Assembly: GCA_030055615.1 (NCBI GenBank)
Contig: JASFYN010000002.1
Coordinates: forward strand, 187,145 to 251,144
From: Methanothermobacter sp.
GTDB lineage: Archaea > Methanobacteriota > Methanobacteria > Methanobacteriales > DSM-23052
Direction of reading: 5' to 3'
DNA: 64,000 nt
Part shown: positions 19,865 through 30,165 of the stretch, in pieces
Layout of the letters: each line of letters starts with the position of its first letter
Position numbering within the stretch: the stretch's first letter is position 1
The notes under the pieces: generated by a model
The model's database searches: none
Seen by the model: the letters and a program-made list of their open reading frames with translations, nothing else
Told to the model about the DNA's origin: nothing
Made by a program: the position numbers and the translations under genes

Positions 19865-20364
19865 AGCTATTGCAGGAAAAAAAAGTTATAAAAACAGGTT
19901 CTTTCATTCTATCCTCCGGGAAAAAAAGCAACTATTATGTAGATATTAAAAAGGCTATAACAGACCCACAAATCCTGGATTTGATAGCGGAACTGATAAA
20001 AGTGGAGATAAAAGGCGAAAAAATTGATAGGATAGCTGGACCGGCCTTGGGGGCTGTGCCTATCGCCACAGCAGTATCACTCAAAACTAAAAAGCCACTT
20101 ATCATAATAAGAAAAGAAAAAAAGGAATATGGAACCTCAAAATTGATCGAAGGCAGTATAAAAGAGGGTGACCATGTGGCGATAGTTGAAGATGTTACAA
20201 CAACAGGAAACTCTCTCCTAAGGGCCATCAAAATAATAGAAGAGAATGGTGGCCAAGTTAAAAGGGCATTTGTGATAGTAGACCGTGAAGAAGGAGCGAG
20301 AGAAAATCTTCAAAAGGAAGGTTTCATTCTAAAACCCCTATTTTTCGTCAGTCAAGTGAAATAA
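19819..20364 (+). CDS. pyrE: Orotate phosphoribosyltransferase
   Basis: 181 residues. SGKKSNYYVDIKKA near the N-terminus, the IAGPALGAVPIATAVSL loop, RKEKKEYGTSKLIEG, and the PRPP-binding motif VAIVEDVTTTGNSLLRAI mark OPRTase. It makes orotidine 5'-phosphate from orotate and PRPP in pyrimidine synthesis. The start, from the ATG inside the upstream zinc-finger gene, gives a slightly long basic N-terminus (RRKAEKEKIKRR), so initiation a few codons later is possible. Likely transcribed with the zinc-finger gene. Confidence 0.93.
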   Translation: MRRKAEKEKIKRRLLELLQEKKVIKTGSFILSSGKKSNYYVDIKKAITDPQILDLIAELIKVEIKGEKIDRIAGPALGAVPIATAVSLKTKKPLIIIRKEKKEYGTSKLIEGSIKEGDHVAIVEDVTTTGNSLLRAIKIIEENGGQVKRAFVIVDREEGARENLQKEGFILKPLFFVSQVK

Positions 20365-20650
20365 TAGAATTACTCTATTTTTTAGAACTTGGAGGTGTAG
20401 ATATACCCTTCAAAAAATTAATGGTGTTAAAATCATCAGTTGAAGATATTACAGTTCATGGATCAGATAAGGGAGTGTTAAGTTTCTTTCTAAAAATTTA
20501 ATCCCTGGTAGAATATATTTTTTATATTTAGGATCATAGGATCACGAATCGCGAAAAATCACATCTTAAAAGGTAAATTTTTATATGGTATAATGTAATG
20601 ATGGTAAAGGTATGTTACTTGCATAGGTGATCTTTTTAGAGAAGAGATAG
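20365..20650 (+). other. Intergenic stretch behind pyrE without a convincing gene
   Basis: About 290 bases. A GGAGGTG at ~20391 is followed in one frame by ATA CCC TTC AAA, giving a ~32-codon open frame (ending LSFFLKI) with no normal start, probably a remnant. The rest is AT-rich with no conserved coding signal or RNA fold that I can see. Confidence 0.4.
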
Positions 20651-20654
20651 ATAA

Positions 20655-20696
20655 CTATATAAGTTATTATTTTTTTATTATGTAAGTAAGTACATA
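20655..20696 (+). promoter_or_regulatory. tetR promoter with palindromic operator TATGTA-N6-TACATA
   Basis: A TATA element (CTATATAAG, ~20656-20664) is followed by the perfect inverted repeat TATGTA (20679-20684), six bases, TACATA (20691-20696). Archaeal initiation about 25 bases after TATA would fall inside the palindrome, so a regulator bound there would block the start site. The next gene is a TetR-family repressor, which makes autoregulation the natural reading. The role is inference; the symmetry is visible. Confidence 0.55.
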
Positions 20697-20712
20697 CATC
20701 ATTGTGGTTGTT

Positions 20713-21312
20713 ATGAATAGCACCCGAGAAAAAATACTTGAAGCTGCAAGGGAAATTTTCATAAAAAAAGGATATAAAGGTGCTACAACACGTAAAATCG
20801 CCCAAAAGGCGGGTGTAAGTGAAGTTACATTATTCAGGAAATTCAAATCAAAAAGCAGCCTGCTCAAGGAAATACTAAACGAAAACACCATCCTATCATC
20901 CAAGATATTCAAAAAACTCTTAGAATCAGAGCTCAGAGACAAACCCGAAGAATTCCTATATAGACTAGCAAAAGAATTCTTCAAACTGGTCGTTGAAAAA
21001 AAAATAGACCTAATATTCATAATACTCGTGGAAAAAGAACTAGAAGAACACGGCCTAGAAGAATGGGAACTACTAGACTCAATCAACAGGACACTATACT
21101 CCAACCTAACCAACTATTTCAAAGAACAAATTAAAAAAGGCAACATCCGAAAGATCAACCCAGAAACAGCAGCACTAATCTTCGTAAGCTACCTCTCACA
21201 TGTAAACCTACTATCACACTTCAAAGAATGCGAAATACAAGAAGAGAAATACATCAAAAACTTCATCAACATCCTCCTAAATGGGATAAAAGGAGGAACA
21301 TCAAAATGCTGA
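20713..21312 (+). CDS. TetR/AcrR-family transcriptional regulator
   Basis: About 199 residues. STREKILEAAREIFIKKGYK, GATTRKIAQKAGVSEVTLFR and KFKSKSSLLKEIL make the classical TetR helix-turn-helix (residues ~3-52). The larger C-terminal helical ligand domain is variable and gives no ligand. ATG 20713 matches the normal TetR start; a GTG at 20704 is possible. A palindromic operator lies just upstream, and the stop overlaps the next gene (radical SAM), so regulator and enzymes probably form one autoregulated operon. Confidence 0.88.
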   Translation: MNSTREKILEAAREIFIKKGYKGATTRKIAQKAGVSEVTLFRKFKSKSSLLKEILNENTILSSKIFKKLLESELRDKPEEFLYRLAKEFFKLVVEKKIDLIFIILVEKELEEHGLEEWELLDSINRTLYSNLTNYFKEQIKKGNIRKINPETAALIFVSYLSHVNLLSHFKECEIQEEKYIKNFINILLNGIKGGTSKC

Positions 21313-22775
21313 CTAAAGGAAGTGAAGATGAAACCAACATGGGGGACATGATCAACGCGTTCAAAAGAATAGCCGAAAATCCCCTATCAAGACTTTTAAT
21401 AAACTTCATGCTCCACAAATGCGAAAAAGATGACAAAACACGCCTAGAAGCCGCCTTAGACAATTATATAAACGATAGAAACTGTTGTATGGAATGCAAA
21501 ATCCTATCATACTTCCTCTCACATATAATAAAAAGCGGGGCAAAAGCATTTGGGGTAACGGAAGAAGAACTAAAAAAACAAATGAGCGACCAATATTGGC
21601 TACAAGGCTTGATAAACGTCCTCAAAGGTATAGGCATTTTCGGAGTTAGAAGACCATTCGTGCCAGGAGCACCATTCCAAGTCGTCTGGAACATCACACA
21701 CCGCTGCAACATGAACTGCAAACACTGCTATGAAACCGCAGGCACCCCACAAAAAAACGAACTAGACAAAAATGAAGTAATAGAGGCCATAGACATCCTA
21801 GCAGATAATGGTGTCACATCACTCGCATTTTCTGGTGGAGAACCAAGCATCCACCCAAATATACTCGACTACATATCACATGCAAGGGAAAGGGGCCTAT
21901 ATGTTGCAATGGCAACCAACGGTTACATATTAGCTGATGAAGGTCGTTGCCAAAAATTCGTGGATGCAGGCTTGCAATTCGTCCAAGTTAGTATTGATAG
22001 TTTAAATCCAAATGTTCATGACACTTTTCGCGGCGTTAAAGGCTCATGGAAGCGGGCTTGCAAGGCTGTTAAGAATTTCTCAGCTCATGATGTTTTTGTT
22101 GAAGTGGCTATGACGGTAACGGCCGAAAATTATCATCAAATCCAGGGTATGATAGAATTAGCCAGCCAACTTGGTGCTGATTGGCTCATGCTATTCAACT
22201 TCATCCCCACAGGTAGAGGAATAGAAAATATAAACCTCGACATATCACCCAGTAGAAGGTATAGGATATTGCGTGATGCATATTATGGCAATTTTAACAA
22301 TGGTATACAAGTGCTTTCCACGGCACCACAATTTGCAAGGGTGGCTGAGGAACTTAACACGTGTGATAATCAGATTATCCCCACACATTTCTACAATCCA
22401 GAATATACAAACCCTGACTTGAGACAGTTAGCAGATTTTATAGGTGGCTGCGGTGCTGGAAGATTCTACCTAAGCATGGAACCCAACGGAGACATATACC
22501 CTTGTGTATTCTTCCCCCACCAAGACGAACTTAAAATAGGTAACATCCTAGAAGACGATTTCGAAAAACTTTGGAAAAATAATAGTATACTAGAAGTTCT
22601 AAGGGATAGGGAACAGCTCCATGGCACTTGTCACACATGCAAGTCAAAGAATATTTGCGGGGGATGCAGGGCAAGGGCATACGGGTACTTCAAGGATATA
22701 TGCGCCCCAGACCCTGGATGCATAAAAAACCAAAACCTCTGGGATAAGATAAAAGAAAGTGCACTTGCAAAATAA
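21306..22775 (+). CDS. Radical SAM protein with SPASM domain
   Basis: About 489 residues. The ATG overlaps the tetR stop and follows AAAGGAGG, so I prefer it to the longer reading inside tetR. A helical N-terminal ~120 residues with CCMECK precedes the radical SAM core: CNMNCKHC (134-141) holds the three cluster cysteines, followed by [10 protein letters not shown]. The C-terminus has a SPASM-type cysteine set ([34 protein letters not shown]) for auxiliary [4Fe-4S] clusters. SPASM enzymes modify peptides or make heme d1-like and other cofactors. No precursor peptide is evident, so the substrate is unknown. Confidence 0.88.
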   Translation: MLTKGSEDETNMGDMINAFKRIAENPLSRLLINFMLHKCEKDDKTRLEAALDNYINDRNCCMECKILSYFLSHIIKSGAKAFGVTEEELKKQMSDQYWLQGLINVLKGIGIFGVRRPFVPGAPFQVVWNITHRCNMNCKHCYETAGTPQKNELDKNEVIEAIDILADNGVTSLAFSGGEPSIHPNILDYISHARERGLYVAMATNGYILADEGRCQKFVDAGLQFVQVSIDSLNPNVHDTFRGVKGSWKRACKAVKNFSAHDVFVEVAMTVTAENYHQIQGMIELASQLGADWLMLFNFIPTGRGIENINLDISPSRRYRILRDAYYGNFNNGIQVLSTAPQFARVAEELNTCDNQIIPTHFYNPEYTNPDLRQLADFIGGCGAGRFYLSMEPNGDIYPCVFFPHQDELKIGNILEDDFEKLWKNNSILEVLRDREQLHGTCHTCKSKNICGGCRARAYGYFKDICAPDPGCIKNQNLWDKIKESALAK

Positions 22776-22792
22776 TATGGAGAGTGTTAAAA

Positions 22793-24199
22793 GTGGATGT
22801 GGTCCTCCTAAACCCCCAGGATAAAACCGCAGTTAAAAACAAACTAGGATTAAGTTTACCCCCATTAAACTTAATGTATCTTGCAGCATCATTGGAGAAG
22901 GCATCATTTTCTGTCAAAATAATAGATGACGATCTCAAGAAGTGGGGATATGAAAAAATAGCTAAGATAATAGAAAAACTCAACCCCCTCATTGTGGGTG
23001 TCACAGCAACCACAGCAACAATCAAAAGCAGCCTAGAATATATCAAAACCATTAAAAGTCTACTACCAGATGTTCTCACAGTTATCGGGGGACCCCATCC
23101 AACATTTTTACCATTAGACACCCTAAAGAGTCTAAAGGAACTCGACGTGGTCGTGATAGGTGAAGGGGAAGAAACCATCACAGACCTCGCCGAAAAGTAT
23201 GAAAAAAAGGACATGAAAGGCCTGGAGGAAGTTAAAGGGATAGCATACCGTGCAGGATCTAAGTTAAGGATTAACGAGCCGCGTCCACTTATAAAAGACC
23301 TTGATAAGCTCCCATTCCCGGCAAGACACCTCATACCATTCCACGAATATGAAACATCAAACGAAGAAGCTGGAGGGATGATAACAAGCAGGGGTTGCGT
23401 ATACTCTTGTGAATACTGCTCATCCTCCCTTATCATGGGGAAAAAATTCCGTTTCAGGAGCCCAGAAAATGTGGTGGACGAAATCGAAGAACTCGTATAC
23501 AAGTATGGCCTCCATGATATAGCATTCCTCGATGATACATTTATGTTACACCGTAGAAGAGCCCAAGCCATAGCAGATGAAATCAAAGCAAGGGGTATAG
23601 ATGTTAGTTTCGTGACATCATCAAGGGTCGACATGGTCAAAAGGTCAATTTTAGAAAAGCTTAAATCTGCTGGTATGAGCACAATATATTATGGTGTCGA
23701 ATCAGGATCACAGAGGATACTGGATCTTATGAAGAAGGGTATAACACTCCAACAGGCAAAAGATGCTGTTAAAACTGCTAAAAGTGTTGGAGTGGATGTT
23801 ATAGCATCATTCATATTAGGTTATCCTGGTGAGACCCCAGAGGAGATGGATAAAACAATAGATTTTTCAATTAAACTGGATCCAGATTATAGCCAGTATT
23901 CTATTCTAACACCATTCCCTGGAACACCTATATATTATAAACTGAAAAAGGATGGTCTGCTTGAAGAAGACTGGGACAAGTATACTGTTATACAGCCAGT
24001 GATAAAATATGAAAAATTGGGCTTGAGCAAAGAACTCGTGAAAAGAAAACTCGTAAAAGCATACTTCAAATTTTACTCAAGACCATCATACTTGTTAAGA
24101 CACACTCACATGATAAAGGTATTCCTTGAAACATTCTATAGGACTTATATAGAGCCCAATCTCCCTTTCAAGGATGTTATCACATCTAAATCAGCGTAG
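22793..24199 (+). CDS. B12-binding-domain radical SAM protein
   Basis: About 468 residues. The N-terminal cobalamin-binding Rossmann domain runs from [10 protein letters not shown] to [17 protein letters not shown]. The radical SAM domain has [13 protein letters not shown] (CxxxCxxC) and [13 protein letters not shown], and the tail is a helical C-terminal extension. Class B enzymes of this layout methylate unactivated carbons or tailor lipids and cofactors. I prefer GTG 22793, about nine bases after GGAGA; a GTG at 22784 abuts the SD. It follows the SPASM protein closely, and its end overlaps the convergent slipin gene by nine bases. Confidence 0.88.
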   Translation: MDVVLLNPQDKTAVKNKLGLSLPPLNLMYLAASLEKASFSVKIIDDDLKKWGYEKIAKIIEKLNPLIVGVTATTATIKSSLEYIKTIKSLLPDVLTVIGGPHPTFLPLDTLKSLKELDVVVIGEGEETITDLAEKYEKKDMKGLEEVKGIAYRAGSKLRINEPRPLIKDLDKLPFPARHLIPFHEYETSNEEAGGMITSRGCVYSCEYCSSSLIMGKKFRFRSPENVVDEIEELVYKYGLHDIAFLDDTFMLHRRRAQAIADEIKARGIDVSFVTSSRVDMVKRSILEKLKSAGMSTIYYGVESGSQRILDLMKKGITLQQAKDAVKTAKSVGVDVIASFILGYPGETPEEMDKTIDFSIKLDPDYSQYSILTPFPGTPIYYKLKKDGLLEEDWDKYTVIQPVIKYEKLGLSKELVKRKLVKAYFKFYSRPSYLLRHTHMIKVFLETFYRTYIEPNLPFKDVITSKSA

Positions 24200-24973
24200 C
24201 CCTTTTAGGGATTCCATCTCTTTTTCTATAAACTTTTTTATATCATTTATACTTGACATAAACTGGGCCGGGAATATTATAGTGGAATTTTTCTCGGTGG
24301 CTATTTCACTGAGCACTTGTAAGTTTCTAAGTTGTAGTGCTATAGGATGTTGTGCTATAACATCAGCAGCCTCGCCAAGTTTTGAAGCTGAAAGGTATTC
24401 ACCCTCTGCTGTGATAATTTTAGCCCTCTTCTCTCTTTCAGCCTCGGCTTGTTTGGCCATGGCCCTTTGCATGCCTTCTGGTAGTTTAATGTCTTTTATT
24501 TCTACTGTGGTAACGTTTATACCCCATGGTTCACTGTGACTGTCAATGATCTCCTTGATCTTTTCGTTGATTTTGGCGGTTTCTGAAAGCACTTCATCAA
24601 GGGCGAATTGTCCTATAACATTTCTTACTGTTGTCTGGGATATTTGGTTCACTGCTCCGTAGTAATCTTCTATTGCCACAACAGCCTTTAAGGGGTCTAC
24701 AACCTTAAAATATGCTACTGCTGCAACGTCAATAGATACATTATCTTGGGTTATTATCTTTTGTGATGGTATGGGCATTGTCACTATCCTAAGGGAGACT
24801 TTCACCATCCGATCCACAAATGGGATTATAAAACGTAGACCAGGTTCTCTGACACCTATAACTCTCCCTAGTCTGAAAACGACGCCCCTTTCATATTGTT
24901 TGACAATCTTTATAGAGAGGGACGCTATAACAAGTAATATTATCGCGGTAACTATTAATAATAATGGGTTCAT
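24191..24973 (-). CDS. Slipin/stomatin-like SPFH membrane protein
   Basis: 260 residues. An N-terminal transmembrane helix ([17 protein letters not shown]) is followed by the SPFH domain: [32 protein letters not shown] and the long helix [20 protein letters not shown]. Slipins oligomerise at membranes and are often partnered with an NfeD-like serine protease, but no such gene is adjacent. The end overlaps the radical SAM gene on the other strand. Confidence 0.92.
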   Translation of the reverse strand: MNPLLLIVTAIILLVIASLSIKIVKQYERGVVFRLGRVIGVREPGLRFIIPFVDRMVKVSLRIVTMPIPSQKIITQDNVSIDVAAVAYFKVVDPLKAVVAIEDYYGAVNQISQTTVRNVIGQFALDEVLSETAKINEKIKEIIDSHSEPWGINVTTVEIKDIKLPEGMQRAMAKQAEAEREKRAKIITAEGEYLSASKLGEAADVIAQHPIALQLRNLQVLSEIATEKNSTIIFPAQFMSSINDIKKFIEKEMESLKGLR

Positions 24974-25068
24974 TGGATTTCACTTCCATATATTCAATCG
25001 TAGGAATTTGTGTCTTTCTTTAGTATTATATTTTCTCAGCTAATGCTATTATTTTGAAATGTTGAAGA

Positions 25069-25977
25069 TTATCCTGCTAGTTTTAAGAGGACTAGTGTTA
25101 TTGTTTCGCCTATTTTTTTAATGTCTTCTTGGTCGAGTTTGTCTGCGGTGTTCTCGGAACTCCATGGCGGTACTTCGAACGGTTGGCTCATTACCTGACA
25201 GACTGGCACTCTTTTGATTTTGTTATAGTAAAATGGGTATGTATCACTAGGGTATGTTGTTTCTCCTATAGTAACTGGATGGCCTAATTCTTCTGCGCAT
25301 TCTTTTGTGAAATTGATTATTTTAGGGTCTCCTTCGACTGGCTTTGGCTGATAACTATACTGAACCAAGAATATGTTTTCACCGGCACCTACACAGTTCA
25401 AGTCTATCATTGCTTCACAGTTTCGGACTATTTCCGGATGTTTTTTCACGAAATCCTCAGAGCCTTTAAACCAAAGTTCCTCGCCACCGAATCCTATAAT
25501 TAGAATGGTTTTTTCGGGTTTGACGCCTTTAGACGATAATACTCTCGCGATTTCGGCTTGTATTCCTAGTGCGGCGGCATCATCGGTCGCTCCTTCACAA
25601 AATCCTGGAGAATCAATATGTGAAGCTATGATAATGTATTTATCTGGGTTAGTGCCGTTGATAACCCCAATAACATTGTAAGTGTGCTTGCCCCCTCCAA
25701 GGTCCACTTTTTCTTTATAGGCTTCTATACCATTCTCTTTGAGTTTTTTCTCCATAAGATCTGCAGCCTTTAACTCGGCATCATTACCCCCATATCTAGG
25801 CCCTAATTTGCATATTTCCTTGCTAAAATCCATTGCATTCGCCGGTTCAAATTCCCTAGCAACTGCTGATACATTTAACACTTTCAGTTCCTTTTTTTCC
25901 TTGGATGGGGTGTAAAATGCCATTGAAACCGCCAATATTGCGATTATAGCCACTATCAACACAATCTTGTACCTCAA
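25069..25977 (-). CDS. M28-family zinc aminopeptidase-like protein, membrane anchored
   Basis: 302 residues. An N-terminal signal anchor (IVLIVAIIAILAVSMAF) precedes the peptidase domain. IIASHIDSPG gives the first His/Asp, GATDDAAALGI the bridging Asp, GGEELWFKGSEDF the catalytic/ligand Glu, and SDTYPFYY a late ligand segment, as in M28 di-zinc exopeptidases. It should act outside the cell on peptides. It is monocistronic, with the start facing the divergent gene at 26048. Confidence 0.88.
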   Translation of the reverse strand: MRYKIVLIVAIIAILAVSMAFYTPSKEKKELKVLNVSAVAREFEPANAMDFSKEICKLGPRYGGNDAELKAADLMEKKLKENGIEAYKEKVDLGGGKHTYNVIGVINGTNPDKYIIIASHIDSPGFCEGATDDAAALGIQAEIARVLSSKGVKPEKTILIIGFGGEELWFKGSEDFVKKHPEIVRNCEAMIDLNCVGAGENIFLVQYSYQPKPVEGDPKIINFTKECAEELGHPVTIGETTYPSDTYPFYYNKIKRVPVCQVMSQPFEVPPWSSENTADKLDQEDIKKIGETITLVLLKLAG

Positions 25978-26047
25978 GGCCTTAACCTCCAGTACTTATT
26001 AAAATTGTTTATAACATAAAGATATTAGAATTTCATATTATATAATT

Positions 26048-27007
26048 GTGAAAAGTGCGATGATGGGAATAAAGTCTTTCCTATGGATGTTCAGAAAGGA
26101 AAATTCATGGATTATACTTTTAATTATATTAGTATCCACCCTTTCAACAGTAACATCCTGTGAGGTTCATCAAATTCCAACAGATTGTTGTCTTGTCATG
26201 GTTTCTCTCGGAAACAACCATAATGTCATATCATATAGAAGAGATGCCGAATACCCCGCCGATATAATAATAGAAAGGACAAAATTCAATGGCCAAAATG
26301 CAATACATCAATATAAGAAAGAAGGAGGATACTTCACACATCTTATCATAACAGAAAAGGGCTGGATAATCGGCCTGGGAGGAAAAGACGATCCAAACAT
26401 AAACAAAAGACTGGAAAAAATTGGAAGTGAAATCATATCTAAGAACAAAATCGAGAAAGGGAATATAGAACAAGTAGACAAAATATTAAAAGAAAATAAG
26501 TGGGGATTTTTCATCATCAAATCACCTAAAGATGAAGTAGGACTAGCAGTCTATGATGGAAGAATAGAAGCTAATAAAATCAGCATATTCAAAATAAAAA
26601 ATGGGGAATATGTCAAAGTAACTAACAACCCTAGATATTATGAACAGGGAAATTTCAAAGAAATTGACCATGACCCTTTAAAAGCTGCGCTCAAAATCAC
26701 GGCCACAGACCCTTATGGCTTGTGCAGAAGAGACATCATCACATATGAATACAACAAAGGAAAAGTGAAAATATGGGCCTCATTTGATGGGGGAAACTTA
26801 TTAGAAGGAGTCACCGGTTCCCCAGATAATATAAAATTTTTAAGACACAAGATAGCCGGAGAAAAAATACCAAGCGTGCCCAATAAAAAATTCTTGGGAA
26901 ATGAAAGCCTCCAGGAAACCAAAGGATCATCAATAACACCAATATTACTAATTATAATTATCGTAACCATTCTCATGATATCTATCGTTTATACAAGAAC
27001 CTTTTAG
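26048..27007 (+). CDS. Predicted secreted, membrane-anchored protein of unknown function
   Basis: 319 residues, GTG start (an ATG at 26060 is possible). A hydrophobic signal (WIILLIILVSTLSTVTSC) is followed by a Cys-Cys pair (TDCCLVMVSLGNNHNVISY), a ~220-residue soluble part and a C-terminal membrane helix (PILLIIIIVTILMISIVY) with a short basic tail. The soluble part has alternating strands and a DPLKAALKITATDPYGLCRRD stretch and looks enzyme-like. The Cys after the signal and the N-terminal-nucleophile-like layout are only a hint of a hydrolase. It is divergent from the M28 gene. I do not recognise a family. Confidence 0.6.
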   Translation: MKSAMMGIKSFLWMFRKENSWIILLIILVSTLSTVTSCEVHQIPTDCCLVMVSLGNNHNVISYRRDAEYPADIIIERTKFNGQNAIHQYKKEGGYFTHLIITEKGWIIGLGGKDDPNINKRLEKIGSEIISKNKIEKGNIEQVDKILKENKWGFFIIKSPKDEVGLAVYDGRIEANKISIFKIKNGEYVKVTNNPRYYEQGNFKEIDHDPLKAALKITATDPYGLCRRDIITYEYNKGKVKIWASFDGGNLLEGVTGSPDNIKFLRHKIAGEKIPSVPNKKFLGNESLQETKGSSITPILLIIIIVTILMISIVYTRTF

Positions 27008-27155
27008 TTTCTTTTCAACGCACAATCTATCAGAAAATTTGTCCCCATCATCAGACTACAATCTGAATATTCACAAATGGAAAAAAAGTTTTTACTAGTT
27101 TGATTATATAATCGATTAAATACTTTCTTTACGGTAAAATTCTTGGTGATAAAAT

Positions 27156-27506
27156 ATGAAGATTAAATATGCCACTATAATAGTTGAGAACATGGAAAAA
27201 TCAATTAAGTTTTATACAGAAGTGATGGGATTTAAAGTAGACAGTCAATACGATCTCGGACCAAATGGAAGAATAACATTATTAAAGGGTGAAGGAGAAA
27301 CCATGGTGGAACTCATTAAAAATCCAGTTGATAAACCAGGATTATTCTCCATAGGAATAGATGTCGAAGACCTAGAAACTACAATTAAAAAACTTAAATC
27401 TAAGGGTGCTAAAGTCACAATGGAGCCAACTCCAATAACAGTCGGACTTCTCGCATTTATAGAAGACCCAAACGGGGTTCGAATAGCACTAATCCAACAT
27501 AATTGA
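27156..27506 (+). CDS. Glyoxalase/bleomycin-resistance (VOC) family protein
   Basis: 116 residues with the paired beta-alpha-beta-beta-beta modules of the VOC fold: [20 protein letters not shown], then [13 protein letters not shown] and, in the second half, [15 protein letters not shown]. The glutamate in MVELI and that region's partner residues could bind metal. The family includes glyoxalase I, epimerases and dioxygenases; substrate unknown. The stop overlaps the TTG start of the next gene (TTGA), so the two are coupled. Confidence 0.8.
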   Translation: MKIKYATIIVENMEKSIKFYTEVMGFKVDSQYDLGPNGRITLLKGEGETMVELIKNPVDKPGLFSIGIDVEDLETTIKKLKSKGAKVTMEPTPITVGLLAFIEDPNGVRIALIQHN

Positions 27507-28510
27507 TTAGAATCTCTAAAATGATGTTAACTATATCTGAAAGAGCGGCTATAGCCGTTGAACAAGTCGATGAAAGCCTAATAGCAGAGATCAAAAGAAA
27601 ATGGGAAAACGCACTAGATCAAGTGCTAAATGACCTTAATTTCAAAAAAGATATCTACCTTGAATATAATCCGCTAATTTGGCATGTTTCCAAGTATCCT
27701 ATAGGAACCAGAGTCTATCGTAGTATAGGAGGCACCATAACAATAATAGAGTTCTCAACGCCTAACAGGATAATACCATTTGACATATTTTCTAGTTTCG
27801 AGTCAAAGAAGGCTGTTATAGCCCATGAAATCGCCCATATACTCGATGACCAAAAATGGTATTCAATGGACTATAGGAAAATTGCATATGAAGCCCAAAA
27901 TTATATCTCAAGAGAACAGAGAGCAGAACTACTAGCATTTTTTTATGAGCCACTTGGAATAATACACTCCAACAACTCACTTATAAAAGTTGCATCATAT
28001 ATCTCCAAGACAAGCCTCAAAGACCAGCATGTTTTAGGTTACGGTATCTTAGAGGCCCTTGGAAGGTTGGGTATGAACAGAACTATCAATGTACCATTAT
28101 TTTTCAAGAAGATAAGTGAAGACCAAAATGATGATCTTTCAAGGCTCCTCAGAGCACATATAACCTATCCTTATTCTTTCGCAGGATTAATAGCTCCTCC
28201 AATAAAGAAAACTGTAGGGATCGTGAAAGTATCAGATCTTATCCTATGCAGGGAAAAACTGATAAATTATTTGAAAAACGAAATAAGCCGAACAGAATTG
28301 GATAAAGAGCTCGAAAAGAGAGGTTACATTACAAAAATAGACGAAAAAAAACTTATAGAGAACATTGAAGAGATAATAATCCCAGAAATATTAAAAGTTT
28401 CATCTAGTAAACGGATGAAAAGAGCTAAAAAATATATAAAGAAGCTCAAATTTCCCAATTTAAAAAATGACATGTTAAACGCTTTAAAATTATGTGAAAA
28501 ATTCATATAA
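27503..28510 (+). CDS. HExxH-type putative zinc metalloprotease
   Basis: 335 residues. [11 protein letters not shown] (near residue 110) is a clean HExxH zinc site, and [14 protein letters not shown] about 35 residues later could supply the third ligand. The rest is helical with a lysine-rich C-terminus ([17 protein letters not shown]). There is no signal or membrane segment, so it would be cytoplasmic. I cannot place it in a named peptidase family. The TTG start overlaps the VOC gene stop; an ATG at 27521 is an alternative. Confidence 0.6.
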   Translation: MIRISKMMLTISERAAIAVEQVDESLIAEIKRKWENALDQVLNDLNFKKDIYLEYNPLIWHVSKYPIGTRVYRSIGGTITIIEFSTPNRIIPFDIFSSFESKKAVIAHEIAHILDDQKWYSMDYRKIAYEAQNYISREQRAELLAFFYEPLGIIHSNNSLIKVASYISKTSLKDQHVLGYGILEALGRLGMNRTINVPLFFKKISEDQNDDLSRLLRAHITYPYSFAGLIAPPIKKTVGIVKVSDLILCREKLINYLKNEISRTELDKELEKRGYITKIDEKKLIENIEEIIIPEILKVSSSKRMKRAKKYIKKLKFPNLKNDMLNALKLCEKFI

Positions 28511-28528
28511 AGAATAATTCTATTATCC

Positions 28529-28552
28529 TTTTTTCCTATTAAAAGGAAAAAA
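28529..28552. terminator. Hairpin with A/T-run arms (possible terminator)
   Basis: TTTTTTCC (28529-28536), eight bases, GGAAAAAA (28545-28552) form a perfect inverted repeat 19 bases after the metalloprotease stop. The arm chemistry suits a bidirectional terminator, though archaeal termination often needs only the T-run. Confidence 0.4.
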
Positions 28553-28614
28553 ATAAGTAAAAAAATCACCCTATAAATTGTTAAAGAAACTTAAAAAATT
28601 TGGGGGTGACCTTT

Positions 28615-29028
28615 ATGGTCAAATTGCCAGAAGAAGCCCGAGAGATGCTAAACAACGCATTTTGCAATAAAGAAAAACCACTAATCTGGATTGCAACAGT
28701 TGACGAAGGAAATCCACATTTAGCCCCAGTATGCTTCGTGAAAGTCGTTGATGACGATAAATTACTCGTCTCCATAAATTTCGCCAGCAAAACCATGCAA
28801 AACATAGAAAAGGGATCAAAGATCGCTATGGGATCAGCAGTATACTATGATGGGTACATGATAAAAGGAACAGGCAAAATAATAAAAGAAGGCGAACACT
28901 TCGAAGAAACCAAAAGGATGGTGAAAGAAAGATTCGGAGAAAAAATAAAACCACAAGCAGCCTTACTAGTAGAAATAGAAGAAGTATATTCACTTAAACC
29001 AAAACCAGGAAGTAAAAGGATAAAATAA
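28615..29028 (+). CDS. Pyridoxamine 5'-phosphate oxidase-like flavin-binding protein
   Basis: About 137 residues. LIWIATVDEGNPHLAPVCFV, then KTMQNIEKGSKIAMG and YMIKGTGKIIKEGEHFEE, follow the split-barrel PNPOx-like pattern that binds FMN or F420. ATG 28615 is preceded by GGGGGTGA; the upstream TTG at 28600 lies before that SD. Such small proteins reduce or bind flavins; the natural substrate cannot be told. Confidence 0.8.
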   Translation: MVKLPEEAREMLNNAFCNKEKPLIWIATVDEGNPHLAPVCFVKVVDDDKLLVSINFASKTMQNIEKGSKIAMGSAVYYDGYMIKGTGKIIKEGEHFEETKRMVKERFGEKIKPQAALLVEIEEVYSLKPKPGSKRIK

Positions 29029-29249
29029 AAGAAACTCAAGAACACATTTCAAATCCCCCACACATAAAAATCACTGGAAAACCCCTACAAGAAGGGGGAA
29101 CCCGCAGGAGATGAACCCAAAGAAAATACTATGTAACATCTTATTCTCTCTAATCTGCTATCATAATTGTTCTAGTAGACTACTTACTTGATGGGGAAAT
29201 TCACAAAAAACTTGGATAGTCCCCCTCTTTTAGGATGGCCAGTTTAATT

Positions 29250-29408
29250 TTAGTCGGATTTTGAGGCAAGTTCTTCGAGGACTTCTTTGGGGAGTTTTTT
29301 TGCTATGCTCAATTTAGTAGGGCATCTTCCAAGTTTTATATTCCTTTCCTTCGCCGCTTTCTTAAGATCGACAAGTTTAACTTTTTTAATAAGTTCTTCT
29401 ACTTCCAA
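29250..29408 (-). CDS. 52-residue SAP-like small protein
   Basis: A short minus-strand ORF with a strong SD (GGGGGTGGAG) before TTG 29408. It encodes MEVEELIKKVKLVDLKKAAK, a KERNIKLGRCPTKLSIAKKL turn-helix and a final VLEELASK helix. The helix-turn-helix layout with a basic ERNIKLG.CPTKL turn is like a SAP/HeH nucleic-acid-binding motif. Codon content and SD make it a plausible gene. The DNA-binding role is a guess from pattern. Confidence 0.5.
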   Translation of the reverse strand: MEVEELIKKVKLVDLKKAAKERNIKLGRCPTKLSIAKKLPKEVLEELASKSD

Positions 29409-29751
29409 TTACTCCACCCCCAATGTTTATTATAAAATAATATGTAATATTTAATTTTTAACCTTTCAATCTTTTAGGTTGATTTTACTAGTTAGTTTAT
29501 ATTTTTCTGAACGAAAAAAAAGTTCCTCTGAAAATTTTATCAAATGATATCCATCAACCTCTTTAATGCCCCCAGTAAATTTTTGTCTAACTAAAAAGGT
29601 AGTATCTTTCGCATTTGTAGCACTTAAACGTATATTTTCCTATTTTTAGAATTTGGGGAGTTTCTCGGAGATATAATAACCATGTCCTATTATCCTACTT
29701 TTGGGAAGGATAATCATCGAAGCGAAACCATTTCAACAAGCTGAAACTTAG
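29409..29751. other. Intergenic stretch, no gene seen
   Basis: About 340 AT-rich bases between the 52-residue protein and a decayed zinc-ribbon ORF. Promoter-like TTATAAAATAA near 29430 reads toward the small protein. I see no tRNA, repeat or long ORF. Confidence 0.4.
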
Positions 29752-29928
29752 AAGGATATTTTTTGTAGTGAATGTGGATCTGAATTAACAAGGCTTCAAG
29801 AGATGCTTGCACGAGAATGTTCGAATTGTGGATTTGAAAACCCATGCACAGCTGCTGATTTTTGTAAGGAGTGCGTGGGCAATACTAGAAGTTTGGAGAA
29901 AATTTTTGCCCCCGGTTGTGAAGCTTAA
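29752..29928 (+). pseudogene. Remnant of a zinc-ribbon protein gene
   Basis: An open frame directly after a TAG encodes KDIFCSECGSELTRL, then ECSNCGFENPCTAADFCKEC and a short tail, then stops. The paired Cx2C ribbons match the start of the zinc-ribbon proteins common in this region, but there is no ATG/GTG/TTG in place. The next 100 bases contain another FCGEC-type fragment in frame with none of the upstream codons (near 29950). I read this as a decayed zinc-ribbon gene. Confidence 0.5.
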
Positions 29929-30165
29929 AACCCTAGGGTCGCAAGACTTTTGCGGAGAATGCTATACTAGGCCAAAATTGGGGGAAAGAGCCCGCTTTAG
30001 TATGCAATTTTGTCGCAAAAAATTTTCAGCACTCTTATCTTTTTCACTGGATAAGGATTAAAGGATTATGCGTAAAGTAGTTTAAACCATGGGCGTCTTG
30101 GAAAAATAAGACTATTCTAAAAAATTCACTGGTTCATGTTATATAACCTTGTATTGAAGGCTGTT

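Noticed and set aside
20391..20502. Open frame after GGAGGTG ending LSFFLKI
   Set aside because: No start codon and no family; noted within the gap entry only.
29081..29100. Small hairpin CCCCT/AGGGG behind the PNPOx-like gene
   Set aside because: Five base pairs only and no T-run; too weak to call a terminator.
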